This document shows positions 36,301-48,210 of a DNA stretch of 64,000 bases, piece after piece. Position 1 is the first letter of the stretch, and each line of letters begins with the position of its first letter. The stretch lies in assembly GCF_036588685.1 (NCBI RefSeq), contig NC_086382.1, forward strand, positions 61,584,987 to 61,648,986, given 5' to 3'. The DNA is from Mytilus trossulus. Taxonomy: Eukaryota; Mollusca; Bivalvia; Mytilida; Mytilidae. The notes beneath the pieces are model-generated. The model saw only the letters and a list, made by a program, of their open reading frames with translations. It was not told the DNA's origin and did no database searches. The translations under genes and the position numbers were made by a program.

Positions 36301-39300
36301 CAGCAATGGTACATCTGATTCTCGTACTCTGACCTGAGTTGTTTACTCTAACGTCTATGGAGCTCCCACATCCATTGTATTGTGGGTGTAGACTAAAGAA
36401 AGCACTAAAGGCAAGACTAGAAGTACCATTATTAGGTATGGATACTGTGGCACTACATGGACACGTCTTATCTGTGTCTTTTCCGTGGGCTGCATATCCG
36501 TCAATGATAGCGGAACTTCCTGAGGCTACACTATTTTGACAAAATGTGGCAACTATAAAAATTTAAAGAAAAAGTTAGAAAAACCGAGGTAAAAAAGTTG
36601 ACCAACAAATAATTTACATATGATATTAAAAAAACCCAACTATAATTCATAACATGTTCTAATATGAATGACGTGCTTCTTTCGCAAATATAAACAAACC
36701 CAATTGTCGAATTCAAATAAAACTTGTTTGCACATGCGTATATTGACTACAGCAGAAAAAATAATTTCACAAAATTTCATAAAATTATATATATATATTT
36801 CATTAACGTAAAACACACGTTCAAACTCTAAAATGATGCACATGCTGTTACTAATATATATACAGTGACTGCAACATTTTGCAATTCGCAATTGACGTAT
36901 TTGAACTAGATACTGCAACGTTCATGTTACACATATTTTAACATTGATAGTCAATATATTCATAGTAAATTTCCACATAATATTTTTAAAATTCATTTTC
37001 GCATTTTTGAAAACAAAAGTCATGTTTACTCAGCATATATTAGATGATATTGAAAGTGTCCATTTGTCTCTTGAATATAAAATTAGGCTTTATTGTTTGA
37101 GTCTATAATAATATAAAATACTATTTTCAAAATAACATTTTCCGCGTCGACTTTATTTGACCTTCCAAGGTTAACAGTTTGAAAAGAAGGGTGAATATCC
37201 GGACACGAGACATTTTAATTTCTCATCTTTTAAATATGTTGCAATGTTTCTTTCATTGAAAAAGAAATAAAGCATCCGTTAAAATATCATAAAATATGTT
37301 GTTAAAATAAAATTTATACGTTGTGTTGCTAGGCAGGTAAGAAATGTTGTCTAAATTTGTCATTGTCCAAGGAATGTACCTCTACGTGATAAACACTCCT
37401 TTATTCATAACTTGTTTTGCATTGTGTTCTATTGTAATTCAAATAGAGTTGTGAAGATCCACTTCTAGCGAATTTAAAATGTGTTTTTTTTTCTCTAATC
37501 TTTATTTCTTTGCCCGTTATTCTCTAATCTTCATTTTTTAAGGGCATTATTCTTTAATCATTTAACCCCATCCAAGCCCTCATCCATGTCTGGTTCAGAA
37601 AATATATATTCAATCAGAATCTCTGCGTCCACTTTGACAACACATTGCATATATAAATCGGTCCGAATTTTGTTTTTACAATATTAAGTAATGAAAATGC
37701 ATAATTATAATCTAACGCAGCGACTTTGTGATAACAAGAGTAATCTCAGAAAAGCAAAGAACGGACTGTTTTTAAAATCTATACTTATGTTATGAAAACT
37801 GCTATAATTACAGGTGCTAAGTACCCTTTTGGATTAACTAAAACTGAAATTGAAATAAATTTTACTTTGAACTGCATCAGGCAAATTATTTATTCACGAG
37901 GAATGCATTACAATACTGTAACTTTAATATCATTATACACAATAGTAGAAAATGCACCAGTGAGAATTCGTTAGATTAGTTTCTACAGAATAAATTATGA
38001 TTGTCTGAAATAAAACACTTATTAATTCCAGGTATGAAACAAAATAACACTTCATCAAATGAAAGCTGATTACGCAGTTGATCACCTTAAAGTCATATAG
38101 TTCTGATCAATAGCAAGGAATCTATAATGCAATACGATCCCATTCGAGAATAGAATGACACTATCAAATTAGGATACTTGTTTGAAATATGTTTTTATCT
38201 TACCTTTCAAATTATTACTCTCGGCTGAAGACTGGCAAAATGACTGACAAGAAACTGAAAATGTAAAGGATATATGCATTTTAACTGAATATAGATTTAT
38301 CGCAATCAGTTATGGTTTTAACCTTAAGTTAGACAAATAAACATATATTATCAATACCCGGAACAGCTTTGATACTATCAAAGGATGTTTACGACAAGTT
38401 ACGGTCTATGTCGATATAACAGCAATCCAACGACAAAAAAAAAAAGAAGAGAAAAGACTAGTAAGATGGAAAATATCATGATTTTCAATGCCAGAAAAGT
38501 GCGCAGAGAACGAGTCATAACAAATATCGAAAAACAAATCATCAAGACTGAAAATATGAGGGTCGTGACTTGGGACATGCACATACACATAAAGCATGGC
38601 TCAATAAGAGTTTGAGGCACTTGATCCTCGACCCACCTTTTTCAGTAGATCAACGGATTAACAATGAAAGATGATAGCAACTAACATTTTTTACTGGACA
38701 AAAACTTAACACTATTTGACAAAGCATAATCTGGATACAAGAAAACAAAAATGCATATTTAAAACTAGTGATCGTTCCCTTGCTATTAAAACTGAGGATA
38801 ATAAGGGTATTCAACGCACTGAATACTTTGCCCGTGCGCCTATATCATAAGTGACATTCAGAGTATACTTTTCTTGCTAATTCAGAAATTATGCTGTCTT
38901 GTTGTTTTATTTGGTAAAAAGTTGATTATATTCTATGATACATAAAGGCAGGAAACTCGTTCGTCTGTTCGTGTTGTTAATTCTTTAGTTTTCTATGTTG
39001 TGTCGTGTATACTATTGTTTGTCTTTTTCATTTTTAGCCATGGCGTTGTCAGTTTGTTTTAGATTTATGAGTTTGACTGTCCCTTTGGTATCTTTCGTCC
39101 CTCTTTTGTCATAATAAATAGTATTCCAAAGATATTTTCATCTGGGAACATTTTGAATGTGTTGGCTATTAGATTCAAGGACTGACTGTACTTGTTGGTC
39201 TGTTTACATTGGACATTTATTTGATTTTTATAATCTCTTCATCAAAGTGTCCAGCTCAGACATTCGATTTTTTTTTTCGTCAATATGCATTTTCGTCTGA

Positions 39301-42242
39301 TCAATGACAATAAAAGCAATGCAATCATAAAAGTATATTTTACATAAATTACAATAAACGGGAACTAAATTAATGATTTATTACACTTCATCGACGAATA
39401 TTTTCAAATATTCTGCTCATTAATGTTTCAATTCAAAAGAAGAGAGGAGCTAAATTAAAGATATAAAATATTTTGTTGTTTTGTTACAATACCAGTTCTG
39501 GGAATTCTGTCCATGAACCAATAAAAGTTCTAAACAACCATATTGATATTGTCATTAATTTGAAAACTACTATACTGGACTTGTCAGCACATAACTCTTG
39601 TAATGCTAGGACTATGAATACAATCTGATCTTAGTGGATAATAACATTTTATTCAATTTCTTCATGCTATGCATAATTTTATTTTCTATATCAATAAACC
39701 AAAGGGGTGAACATAATAATATGTCGACAGCATTATAAAAATGAAAAAAAAACAAATAAATAGATAGACAAACTTGTCAACAAATAATATACAAAAAAGA
39801 AGTATTGAGCAACACAAACCCCATTAATAGTCGGGCGGGGGGATGGGGATGAGAGAGGTCAGGTGCTCTGGAAAGTAAATCATACTGTGCTACCATTAAC
39901 TGACAATTTTCCAAAGAAATTTAATGAATATATACATGACATTATATATAGTCTCATCCATTAATGCTTCAAAATATTCTCATTTTGTTTGTGTACTTTT
40001 AAGAGATAACTCAAATATGTAGAATATTTGTCTAGCAAGTATAATGAGATTTGAACTATAAAGCTTCTTTTTGTATAACATGTCTATTTAAACGTAACAA
40101 AACTTTGTTATACATGTATCTTATATTCAAGATACACTGATTCAAAGCTGCATTATTGTGTAGATGATATTTTAAATGCATCTTTTGAATTGTTTTTATT
40201 GGTATCCTCTTTTATGTTACTCATTCAGGTAAAGCTGGGACTATAACTAACAATAATCCTGTTAATATAATATCATAGTATGTTCCAGTGTAAAGTTGAA
40301 TTTAGACTAGGTGCGCTACACTCCATAAGTGTCTGAATCGGGATGGTGTCAACATTTCTGTATTCTTTTCATTCATTGGCAATATTTCTCTTAATTGTTT
40401 TGCTCAATATTATCTATTCTCTAAATTAAAGCTCCCCACTATTTTCCATTTTCCATTTTATTTATTTTTTTACTTTAAGTCTATATTCTTACCCCCCCCC
40501 TTTATTCTGCATCATTTGTTTGACCATTATTCTCTTTTCTGTTAGTCCCTTTGAGACACTCCTGTATTCAAATTTATTGGTTTGATATTATAAATTGAAC
40601 ATCAAGACTACCTGGTTAAGGTTAATCCAGAAACATGCACGTGTCCCTTTGTACCAAAACGGTATTCTACATATAAGGCGTTACTTCTTTCAAATTTTCT
40701 GTAATGATTATGTTAAATGACTATCCCATTACATCATACACGTAGCAGCTCGTAAAACAGCTTCACCTTCAAAATTTTACATTAAATTGTTTAAATCATT
40801 GAATTGAATGATAGAGTTTTTCCGTTTAAAAATCACCAATCCCTTTTACAAGATGCCCAATCCCCAGGGGTGACTGTAGAACAGAACAATGGTCACTTAG
40901 GTCATCTTCCAATCGGCAGTAAAACTTAATCGATGACGACGATGGACATACATGAACCTTTGTTCGTATCTTTGTGCTCGTTCTAAATATACATGGGCTA
41001 TTTGCCACTGGACATTAAGCAACCAACCATTAATCGAACAATTAAATCTAAAATTTCATTTTCACATAATATATTTATAGTAATTCTTTATATGTTCTCT
41101 CATCCAACACTAACGCTTTTGTCTTGCATAAGTTTTTACAGAAAATATGTAAAATGTATTTTTTTTTATCAGCATTGTCTTTTAATAACAACAATACGTT
41201 ATCGCCTATTGCAATATCGCCAATATGTCAAAAAGTTGTAATATATTTGAAGTATGATAATTATATAGATACTCTCACATTGATACCTGTAGATATTAAA
41301 TAGGACCAATACAATTCAATTGGTCCCAGTTTTTGACAACTTTCTGTTTTCTTGATGTGGGTAAAATAAATACAAGAAAATTTGACCTTCTTCTTTGTGT
41401 TGTTCAGAAATAAAGAAAGGGAAGAAAGTTGGTTCAAAAGTATTTATGGTTGTCAAATTTTATCATTTTGCAAATGAGTACTTAGTGTAACTGTTGGACC
41501 TTCCTTCCTAAAGCTCCCCTTAATTTAACTAGCTTCTGATCAGTAGACCCCATTGAAGTCATTTTGTATTTCTGTGAGAATTGAGGTGAGAATGTGTCAT
41601 AAAGAAGACCGAAGAGCTGAAAACAGACAAAAGCACATAATAAGTCTTTAACACAGCGAGAAGGATGGCTTCAGTTGGCCCTTTTAAAACATTAAAGTAT
41701 ACTAGTTCAGTTAAAATGGTCGTGATACATGTAAAAAGGTACCATTATTATGTATGATTGTTCGATTTTCTGACAAATTATCCCACAATGCTGATCAATC
41801 AAGTGACATTCCGAAAGTAACAAGGCACAGCTATCCATGTAATGTACTATAGATAAGCATTCTTTCAAGGGACAATATAGGAAGTTGTTTATTAAATTCC
41901 GATGTTTTAAATGTTTATACAGATCCTTCAGTTATCGTGATAAACTGTATTGAATAAATGTTGAGCTTGAGATAATTGTCAAAATAAATCATTTTCTACC
42001 TAGTTGACATGCCATTGAATCCCGCGAAATGATGTAGACCTAAAAATTTGAATGGTGGATTCACATGCAGTTATTAGTAATATCTAGACCTGGGAACAGT
42101 ATATCTAACAATATACATGTTCCTGGCTAAACCTAAAAAAATACACATTTTATCAATTACATTTATAATTTAGGTATATAAAATACTAAAATCGATTCTT
42201 ACCTTTAAAAATTCCAATCAAAAACAACAATGCAACATACAT
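30347..42242 (-). CDS. Gene B: type I membrane mucin, paralogue of gene A, six exons
   Basis: Exons in transcript order: 42242-42203, 38254-38204, 36552-36202, 35579-34641, 34149-34095, 30605-30347. Phases are 1,1,1,1,2 as in gene A; the total is 1695 nt (564 residues). Parts: a short hydrophobic signal (MYVALLFLIGIF); a cysteine-rich domain to about residue 160; a Ser/Thr-rich stalk to about 460; a transmembrane helix (LVGLIIILVIICIVVGL); and an 86-residue tail starting RRNGCGC. The tail holds TYVNPLYDDI, which contains a YxN and an NPxY motif, then an acidic serine cluster (SDDDSEDS). The acceptor of the transmembrane exon is the weakest point of the model. Function unknown; a surface receptor or scaffold role is an inference. 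Confidence 0.82.
31714..31883. mobile_element. MITE-like element with perfect 23-bp terminal inverted repeats
   Basis: The left end 31714-31736 (ttattgtatagcaatataat + att) is the exact reverse complement of the right end 31861-31883. The 124-bp interior has no ORF but contains gtgcaataa/ttgcac motifs shared with the adjacent palindrome. Confidence 0.75.
31885..32005. repeat. 121-bp near-perfect palindrome
   Basis: The outer arms (agggttattgcatgaatatt continuing ggggaatattgtcc and tagaa) are repeated in inverse on the right with about two mismatches. The centre, atattgcac...gtgcaatat, is itself an inverted repeat. The whole unit can fold into one long hairpin. It starts one base after the preceding MITE ends. 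Confidence 0.8.
32395..33145 (+). repeat. M1 copy interrupted by a LINE fragment
   Basis: 32395-32596 matches M1 up to the block ggtgacatatagttgtgaat. The M1 sequence resumes at about 33070 (ctgtgtcatttgggctctgg, cataccacatct). The gap is occupied by the LINE fragment at 32597-33065. Confidence 0.65.
32597..33065 (+). pseudogene. 5'-truncated LINE fragment (RT C-terminal region)
   Basis: Reads FDYVNALLFELPATSIQSLQ, then RVQNAASIVITGKRKYDHI and LKSLHWLHVTYRCQYKLL. This is the typical C-terminal segment of a non-LTR reverse transcriptase. It decays into a frameshifted KTYGE..FDKAA-like stretch, a 3' UTR and an ATAATAATA tail. A dead, 5'-truncated insertion inside M1. Confidence 0.8.
34095..34149 (-). 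CDS. Gene B exon 5: transmembrane segment
   Basis: The acceptor TTGCCAG|CG gives 55 nt that keep the frame from the stalk exon (phase 1) to the tail exon (phase 2) and encode a 17-residue hydrophobic core. A stronger-looking acceptor TTTTTGCAG lies 25 nt upstream (exon would start at 34174). Using it shifts the frame, because the exon contains GGGG at 34140-34143 where GGG would be needed. See findings. Confidence 0.65.
34641..35579 (-). CDS. Gene B exon 4: Ser/Thr-rich mucin stalk
   Basis: A 939-nt exon coding for about residues 148-460. It opens DPTATLAVKCNGENVPVPP, aligning with the Cys-containing opening of gene A's stalk exon. The rest is mostly Thr, Ser, Ala and Lys with few hydrophobics (for example STTSTQSTSTVSASEAST). 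No regular repeat like those of gene A. Typical of an extended O-glycosylated stalk. Plus-strand ORFs over it are antisense shadows. Confidence 0.85.
35580..36201. other. Gene B intron 3
   Basis: About 620 bp of AT-rich intron. Unlike the equivalent intron of gene A (2.4 kb) it contains no copies of the preceding exon end. Nothing else seen. Confidence 0.5.
36202..36552 (-). CDS. Gene B exon 3: cysteine-rich (CUB-like) ectodomain
   Basis: 351 nt encoding about residues 31-147. Cysteine landmarks are FCQN, KTCPCSA, YNGCGSSIDV, IRCTI and RYCMKLQFS. The order, the spacing and the leading ATFCQN/VSMCQQ motif match gene A exon 3, although overall identity is low. Gene A and gene B are therefore old duplicates rather than recent copies. 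Confidence 0.85.
36553..38203. other. Gene B intron 2
   Basis: AT-rich intron with a short (AT)n run near 36788. No exon or recognised repeat found. Confidence 0.4.
38930..39110 (+). mobile_element. Penelope-like element 3'-UTR fragment (M3)
   Basis: Contains gccatggcgttgtcagtttg, then ttttagatttatgagtttga, ending ggtatctttcgtccctcttt. This is the reverse complement of 43500-43640, the 3' end of the Penelope-like element. A 5'-truncated copy. Confidence 0.7.
39770..39900 (-). mobile_element. Penelope-like element 3'-UTR fragment (M3), degraded
   Basis: gcaacacaaaccccattaat with cggggggatggggatgagag and tcaggtgctctggaaag resembles 43650-43700 in the same orientation. Confidence 0.5.
40930..41045. 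repeat. Dispersed repeat ending tttgccactggacattaagc
   Basis: The segment catgggctatttgccactgg followed by acattaagcaaccaaccatt is one I recognise as a very common motif in mytilid genomic sequence. Short and non-coding. Confidence 0.5.
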
Positions 42243-43489
42243 CCTGTCAATCAAATCAATTTCATGAAGACTACAATAATTCTACCTTCGATTGTCACAC
42301 CCTTTTTCATTTTCCGGTTTTTAACGAACAACGTACTCCTGGTTGAAACATGTCAAAAGTGTATCGCACACAGACATTTAAACAAACAAAATACCGTTAT
42401 TTTAATTATTGAAATATGTATTGTATTTTAGTATCGCTGCATGGTTCAATGATAAATGCACAAAGTCATTCATTTAACTAAATCAGCTTAAGTGAATGGC
42501 ACATAATATATATTCCTCGGTAAAGTTTAAATGTCCCAATACTATAGTTTTGCAAATATTCCGTAAACAAAAGCGATCACGACTGTCTTGGATCAATTAA
42601 GGTGAAAATGTTAACGTTAAATCCCTTTTGAAAAATGGACATTTAAATTAATCGAACCTGTAACATGGTCATCATATCAATATTTATCTACCTGAACAGG
42701 TGTTTGCTAGTTAATCTTCTTTACGAAAAAGGTAAAACAATTTCTATATATCAGCATTGTCCCCCAATAAAAAAAAGTCGGACATGGTTTTAACATTGTG
42801 CTTTTGTTACATGTAGTAACTTACATTTTAAAGAACACACACAGCACATGTATATAATTTATATGAGTTATATTCAACTTGAACTGATTTTAAATCAGGG
42901 GTACATTGAAATCAATAATTAATGATTGTCGTTTCCAAAATTGAGGCAATTCTCTATTGTATACATCATGTACCTGCAAACGTGGGATTAACCATCGCGT
43001 TCGCAGATTCAATATCGAGTTTGTGCTAGAGAAGTTCGCAGTTACTTTTCTCTTTTCTAGCAAGCAATGTTCAATAGCATTACATCCTTATTAACCAACA
43101 TATTATAACAAGTTTAACAGTATTCAAAATACAAACAAAACATTTAAATGGACAGAAATTAAACTTGATATTGTAATCATATATTATTATGCGACAATAA
43201 ACTTTAAACTGAGTGTCGTAGTTTATACTGTGAAAACCTTTCGATGAAATGACACCCCAAAATTTTCTTTTATATATTAATACTAACGGAACCCAACCTT
43301 TTTAACCGCCAAAGTATTTCACGTGCATATATTATCCATATAATATTATACCCCAATATAAGAACCCGTAACGTTCAACAACTCTCACTAACCAGTTTCG
43401 AATATATAAATAGTAGTATAACTACAAAATGTATAACACAGGGAAACCCCCAAGTCTCAACGAAAAGAAATTTAAAAATGAAAACGACA
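42243..43489. other. Gene B upstream region
   Basis: Should hold the 5' UTR and promoter of gene B. AT-rich, no convincing core promoter, exon or repeat seen. Confidence 0.35.
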
Positions 43490-46330
43490 TCAAAGCCTTT
43501 AAAGTAAAAGAAGAGGGACGAAAGATACCAAACGGACAGTCAAACTAATAAATCTAAAACAAACTGACAACGCCATGGCTAAAAATGAAAAAGACAAACA
43601 GAAAAACAATAGTACACATGACACAACATAGAAAACTAAAGAATAAACAACACGAACCCCACCAAAAACTAGGGGTGATCTCAGGTGCTCCGGAAGGGTA
43701 AGCAGATCCTGCTCCACATGCGGCACCCGTCGTGTTGCTTATGTGATTACAAATCCGGTAAATAGTCTAATTTGGTAGGTCAAATTCATGAAAGGGAAGG
43801 GGATTGTAGTTACGACGTAAGGAACATATCCGATATCATTTGTGAAACGGTTATTCCATAACGGTCAAACAACTCGTGATGGCGTCCGTAAAATTTACGA
43901 AGGGATGATTTCAACTTCACCATTTGGAACTCTTGGTTTAATAGCTTCCTTGTGAGCAGTAACCCTCTATAAAGAAAATCATGATAGGAAATGCAAGCAC
44001 GGGAATATCGTATCAATTGGGAGATATATACCCCGTATGCAGGTGCTGCTGGAATGTTGCTACTTAGAAATGGAAAGTTCACAATTGGAAAGCTGAAATA
44101 ATCTCTTTTGTCGTAAAGTTTTGTCTTCAACCGACCCTCATTGTCAATTTCTAGATGTAAGTCAAGATATGAAGCCGACTTAACTGGATCTGTAGTATCC
44201 TTTATCTCCAATTCGATGGGATAGATGCGATCCACATAGTCACCAAATTTTGAATTGTTTAGTGAAAGAACGTCATCTATATAGCGGAAAGTAGAATTAA
44301 AGGATATTGCTAACTTCTTATCTTTCTTCCTAAGAAGTTCCTGCATAAAGTCAGCCTCATAATAATAAAGAAACAAGTCAGCAAGTAGAGGGGCAAAGTT
44401 TGTTCCCATTGGGATGCCGGCAGTCTGTTGAAAAAATACGTCCTCCAAACGTAACAAATATGTTGTCAATCAAGAAATCAAGCATCTTGATAATATCGGT
44501 TCCAGAGAATTTTTTGTTTGAATCAGAGTGATTCTTTACAAAGTAGAATTTATTCCTCCCTAAGACAAGATACTTGTATCTACGTTGGCTATTCTTTTTT
44601 ATGAAGCAAAGTAATACCAACTCTTTTAATTTGTCTTTTAGTTTGGAATGTGGAATACTTGTGTAAAGAGTAGAAAAGTCAAATGTTTTGATACTGTTAC
44701 AAGATGAAAGAGAGTTAGATTGTATGTACTCTAAAAGATCTTTGGAATTTTTAAGTATCCATATCTGATTCACGCCACCTCTAGAATAGGCAGTTTCACA
44801 ATAACTTTGAAGCCCGTCTTTGATTGCTGATAAAATAGATGTTAATAATTTATATTTAGAAAGGGGTTTCGTGGAGAACTTGGAAGACCCAGCAATATAC
44901 CGTTGTTTGTAAGGACACTTATGTAGTTGAGGTATCCAATACAGCGATGGAAGATCCAGTTCTTCATCTTTGGTTGAAATACCAAAGGAACAAAGAACAG
45001 ACCTATGATTATCCAGGATTTCCTCTTTGGTAAGTGTCGTGAGGGTATATGTTGAGTTTCCAAGTGAACTGTCTATACCTAATTCGTTTATCAAGCAATT
45101 AATGTAATGACTTTTACAGACAAAAACGATGTTATTTGGGGCTTTGTCTGCGAGCAACAACATATTTATCATGGAGGTCGGATAGGTGTTTAGCAACATT
45201 TGGGTCTTTGAAGATTGACGTAGCATGGACATTGATGGGCTCATTCAGTTTCTTAATTCTGATTTGTATTAACGACCTTACTGCTTTAATCCATTCGGAT
45301 AGAGTGTCTACGTCTTCCTTCTCGCGCTTAGCCCATTGCCTGGCATAATCCTCGACTGAATCCATCAAAATTTTATAGTTGTATTTCCAATTGATGGATT
45401 TAGGCTCACGGTATTTCGGACCTTTTGATAACACGTTTCGTAGAGAAGTGTTATTAACAATGTTAAGGTCACCGGTAATAACGTGGCCCGCAGGATTATA
45501 TGTGAATTGGGAACTAGCACAAGTGCAATCAGGAGGTTTAGACTTGAAGTCGTCAATATCGAGATCCTGCAAAACGCGTTTGTAGTTGAAAATTTTAGTT
45601 GCAATAGGTTTGGTATAGGTATAAGAAATTATTGGTACAGACTGGTCTTTGAAATAAGGAGGTATTTTCGATTGAACTTATTTATGATGAAGGATATTGC
45701 CTAGGTTGACGCCATCGAGACCTTTGTTGGCAAAGGAAAGATGTAGAAAAGATCTTTTCTCTTTTTCATCTTTTCCAATGCGAACTGGCTTGAACAGTCT
45801 GTGACTATCAATATCCGAAATTATAGCTTGTAGTTTGTATTGGTTTGAATGAGGGTTTGTAACAGTGGATTCCAAACATAAATTGAACAGAGAATGAAGT
45901 TTTGAAAGGGGTAATGAATAAAGTTTCGTGCGAATGTGATGAATACCTAACGGTTTTTGTATGCATGGCAGAAGTCATTAATAGAGACATCATGCAGAGA
46001 GGGTGATGCATAATGACGATGACCATGACTACGTCTACGTCGAGGAGTCGAGTTGAAAATACTCAACACATTCATCGAGTTACACGAAGGACTAGATAGA
46101 ATACCTATACCATCAGTTTTGTCATTGCATCCATACGGTGTTGCAGTTCCCAATTGTCTAATCCAGTAGTCTTCTTTACAGTAATATTTTAACATCCCAA
46201 ATCCATTTTTAGAGGGCTCTGACCAGATCACCCTACATTGAGTTTCTTGGTTCAGCATGTTCTGTATCATTTCGGCGGGAATGTCAAACACACAGTAAAA
46301 CTTGGAAATATTTCTGCCGTATACTATTAC
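43490..46330 (-). pseudogene. Penelope-like retroelement, reverse transcriptase broken by frameshifts
   Basis: Minus-strand pieces in order: ~46310-45948 (includes TPRRRRSHGHRH), 45875-45678 (FANKGLDGVNLGNILHHK), 45572-45132 (CTCASSQFTYNPAGHV), 45244-44378 and 44469-43810. RT motifs: FDFSTLYTSIPH (motif A), AGIPMGTNFAPLLADLF (motif B), RYIDDVLSLN (catalytic YIDD) and SASYLDLHLEI. Consecutive pieces lie in different frames, so at least three frameshifts or stops disable it. The sequence is characteristic of bivalve Penelope-like elements. No GIY-YIG endonuclease domain and no hammerhead were seen. The 3' UTR (43490-43810) is the source of the M3 fragments elsewhere. Confidence 0.85.
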
Positions 46331-46445
46331 AGCTGTACAGTTGCTAAACAGCTTTATATATGTACAATTGATATACAGCTTTACAGCTGTACAGTTGATA
46401 TACAGCTTTATAGATGTACAGTATATATACAGCTTTACATATATA
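46328..46445. repeat. Tandem ~33-bp repeat (acagctgtacagttgatata)
   Basis: About three and a half units of tacagctgtacagttgatat + acagctttatat directly upstream of the Penelope-like coding remnant. The N-terminal half of the long ORF there (YINCT/IKLY repeats) is translation of this array, not real protein. Confidence 0.8.
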
Positions 46446-46504
46446 TTCATTTGTACATTTAATATGCATCTTAAGAACACATACATCAAGATTACTTAAA
46501 TACT

Positions 46505-46815
46505 TGTACTAAAGTACCTCTAGACAATGCAGAAAAGTAAACGCATAATAATGCGCACATTAAAATTAAGTTCAAGAGAAGTCCGAGTCAGAAGGTGTAG
46601 CCAAAGAAAATAAACATAATGACAATAATATATAAATAACAACAAACTACTAGCAATTGACTGACATGCCAGTTACCAGACTTCAATGAAACTGATTGAC
46701 AGATGATGTCTTCATCATGTGAATCTCAGGCACAATCCTTCCCGTTAGGGGTTAAGTATCATACCATCATAACATATATGAGAATAACATAACCTGTGTC
46801 ATGCCAATAACTGGT
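46505..46815 (-). repeat. Dispersed repeat M2, partial copy
   Basis: Closely matches 60215-60490: gttcaagagaagtccgagtc, ctactagcaattgactgaca and aatccttcccgttaggggtt are shared. Same orientation as the 59892-60487 copy, lacking its first ~300 bp. Confidence 0.8.
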
Positions 46816-47111
46816 TTTTAAATAAACGTGTTTAGTTCCGATGCACAGACCCTATAAGTGAATCAATATTAACGCCAAAATATGCAATATTTAATGACCT
46901 GACAACAGTATCGTAACTATATCCCTTCTTAATAAGTCTATTTACAGGTTTTGCTAGCTTCTGAGGTGAATACGTTACTGGCATTTTTGTACTTTATAAA
47001 GAATATTTCTATAAAAAAATTTGATGTGAAATACCTGAACGTATAAGAAGTCTACATATATATTTCTAACGACAAAATATTTTCATATTATTAACTTATG
47101 TTCTAAAACTT

Positions 47112-47183
47112 CTTTCTTTTAAATAAGTATTCTGAATACTTATTTAAAAGAAAGTAATGAATAATTCATTTAAGAAATGAATT
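47112..47183. repeat. Two adjacent perfect palindromes
   Basis: 47112-47154: 21-bp arms (ctttcttttaaataagtatt + c) around a single T, perfectly complementary. 47163-47183: aattcattt-aag-aaatgaatt. Both are AT-rich hairpins with no ORF. Confidence 0.85.
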
Positions 47184-47502
47184 TATAACAAGCGATTAGG
47201 AATGTTATTTTACACTTGATAATGACCGCGTTTTTATAGACCGATTACTAGTCAAACACAGAACTTACGTAAGTAGAAATCTCTGTGGCAAAAATTCATC
47301 GGAATGCCCTCACAGTCATCGCGATGTAAAAACCAAAGATGTTGACTGTATATGAAAAAAAAATTAGCCCAAAATAAAGTTTACGATTTTCGAAGCCTAT
47401 CATTTAAATCGTGTAATGTAAAAATTTGTATTTCATAATAACAAGGTTCCACATATTCCAGTTTTAATTAAATAAAGCAAGCATAGCATCTATCTTTAAT
47501 AG

Positions 47503-47605
47503 GCAAGGGTTACGATCCAAAGGATGGGACAGGATCATCAGAGGAGGGGCTGTATCGTTAGAGGAGGGGACCGGAACGTAACTTGGCTAACGAAGATCGG
47601 TTATA
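47503..47605. repeat. Diverged relative of the 27627-27690 palindrome
   Basis: Starts ggcaagggttacgatccaaa and ends aacgtaacttggctaacgaa + gat, the same arm sequences as at 27627-27690. The ~60-bp centre carries repeats of gatcatcagaggagggg type instead of 11 bp. Confidence 0.6.
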
Positions 47606-47739
47606 ATACGTCAATTGGACAACAACCTAACGTTACAAATATCCAAAGAATATATATAGGGAACAAATAATTAATATAATAAGATGGGGTATATTTGCTA
47701 AAGAAATTACTCTTCACAAGAGACCAATCAGTTGACACA

Positions 47740-48210
47740 GAAATTAACAACAATAGGTAACTGTACGACCTTCAGTTGTGCGTATAGCCGATACCGCATA
47801 TTCTGCCTCGAAATGACAAATGAAAAACATTTCTAACCTGAAAACTGACGGCCTTATTTATGTACTTATAAAAAAAAAATGAAAGAAAAACAAACATGTA
47901 ATTCAGAAATAAAATTAACAAATCATACAGAATGTGGCGGAGTTAAACATGTTAGCGGAATACGAGCTCTCCTCTAACATGGAACAGTTGTGTAACAGAA
48001 CAACATAAGCACGAGCTATAAAAATCAGTTTAAAAAGGCTTAACTCAACAGATGGAGAAATAAAAAAACATTCAACCAAAACAAACACACAGTAGACGTG
48101 GCCGGGTACTTGTTCACCCCACCAACAAAAGACATTATATACAAATCTGAGATTACTCGCAGTCACTAACATCTAGTTCACAGGCAAAAACAACTAATGA
48201 AAATCATACA
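47740..48210 (-). repeat. Dispersed repeat M1, reverse copy
   Basis: ggtaactgtacgaccttcag, tgtggcggagttaaacatgt, acgtggccgggtacttgttc and attactcgcagtcactaaca correspond in reverse to 26420-26830. Moderately diverged. Confidence 0.7.

Larger units (their letters stand above)
38255..42202. other. Gene B intron 1 (3.9 kb)
   Basis: Contains a diverged M1-related piece (about 38385-38640, minus), two M3 fragments (38930-39110 and 39770-39900) and another dispersed repeat (40930-41045). There is an M2-like snippet at 41655-41730 (cttcagttggccctttt, actagttcagttaaaatgg). Nothing coding was recognised. Confidence 0.45.

Noticed and set aside
45947-46489. 180-codon minus-strand ORF as an independent gene
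   Set aside because: The first part translates a 33-bp tandem repeat and the rest is the N-terminal portion of the Penelope-like polyprotein.
47534-47545. Minus-strand CTGATGA near the Penelope-like element as its hammerhead
   Set aside because: No GAAA core or complementary stems around it.
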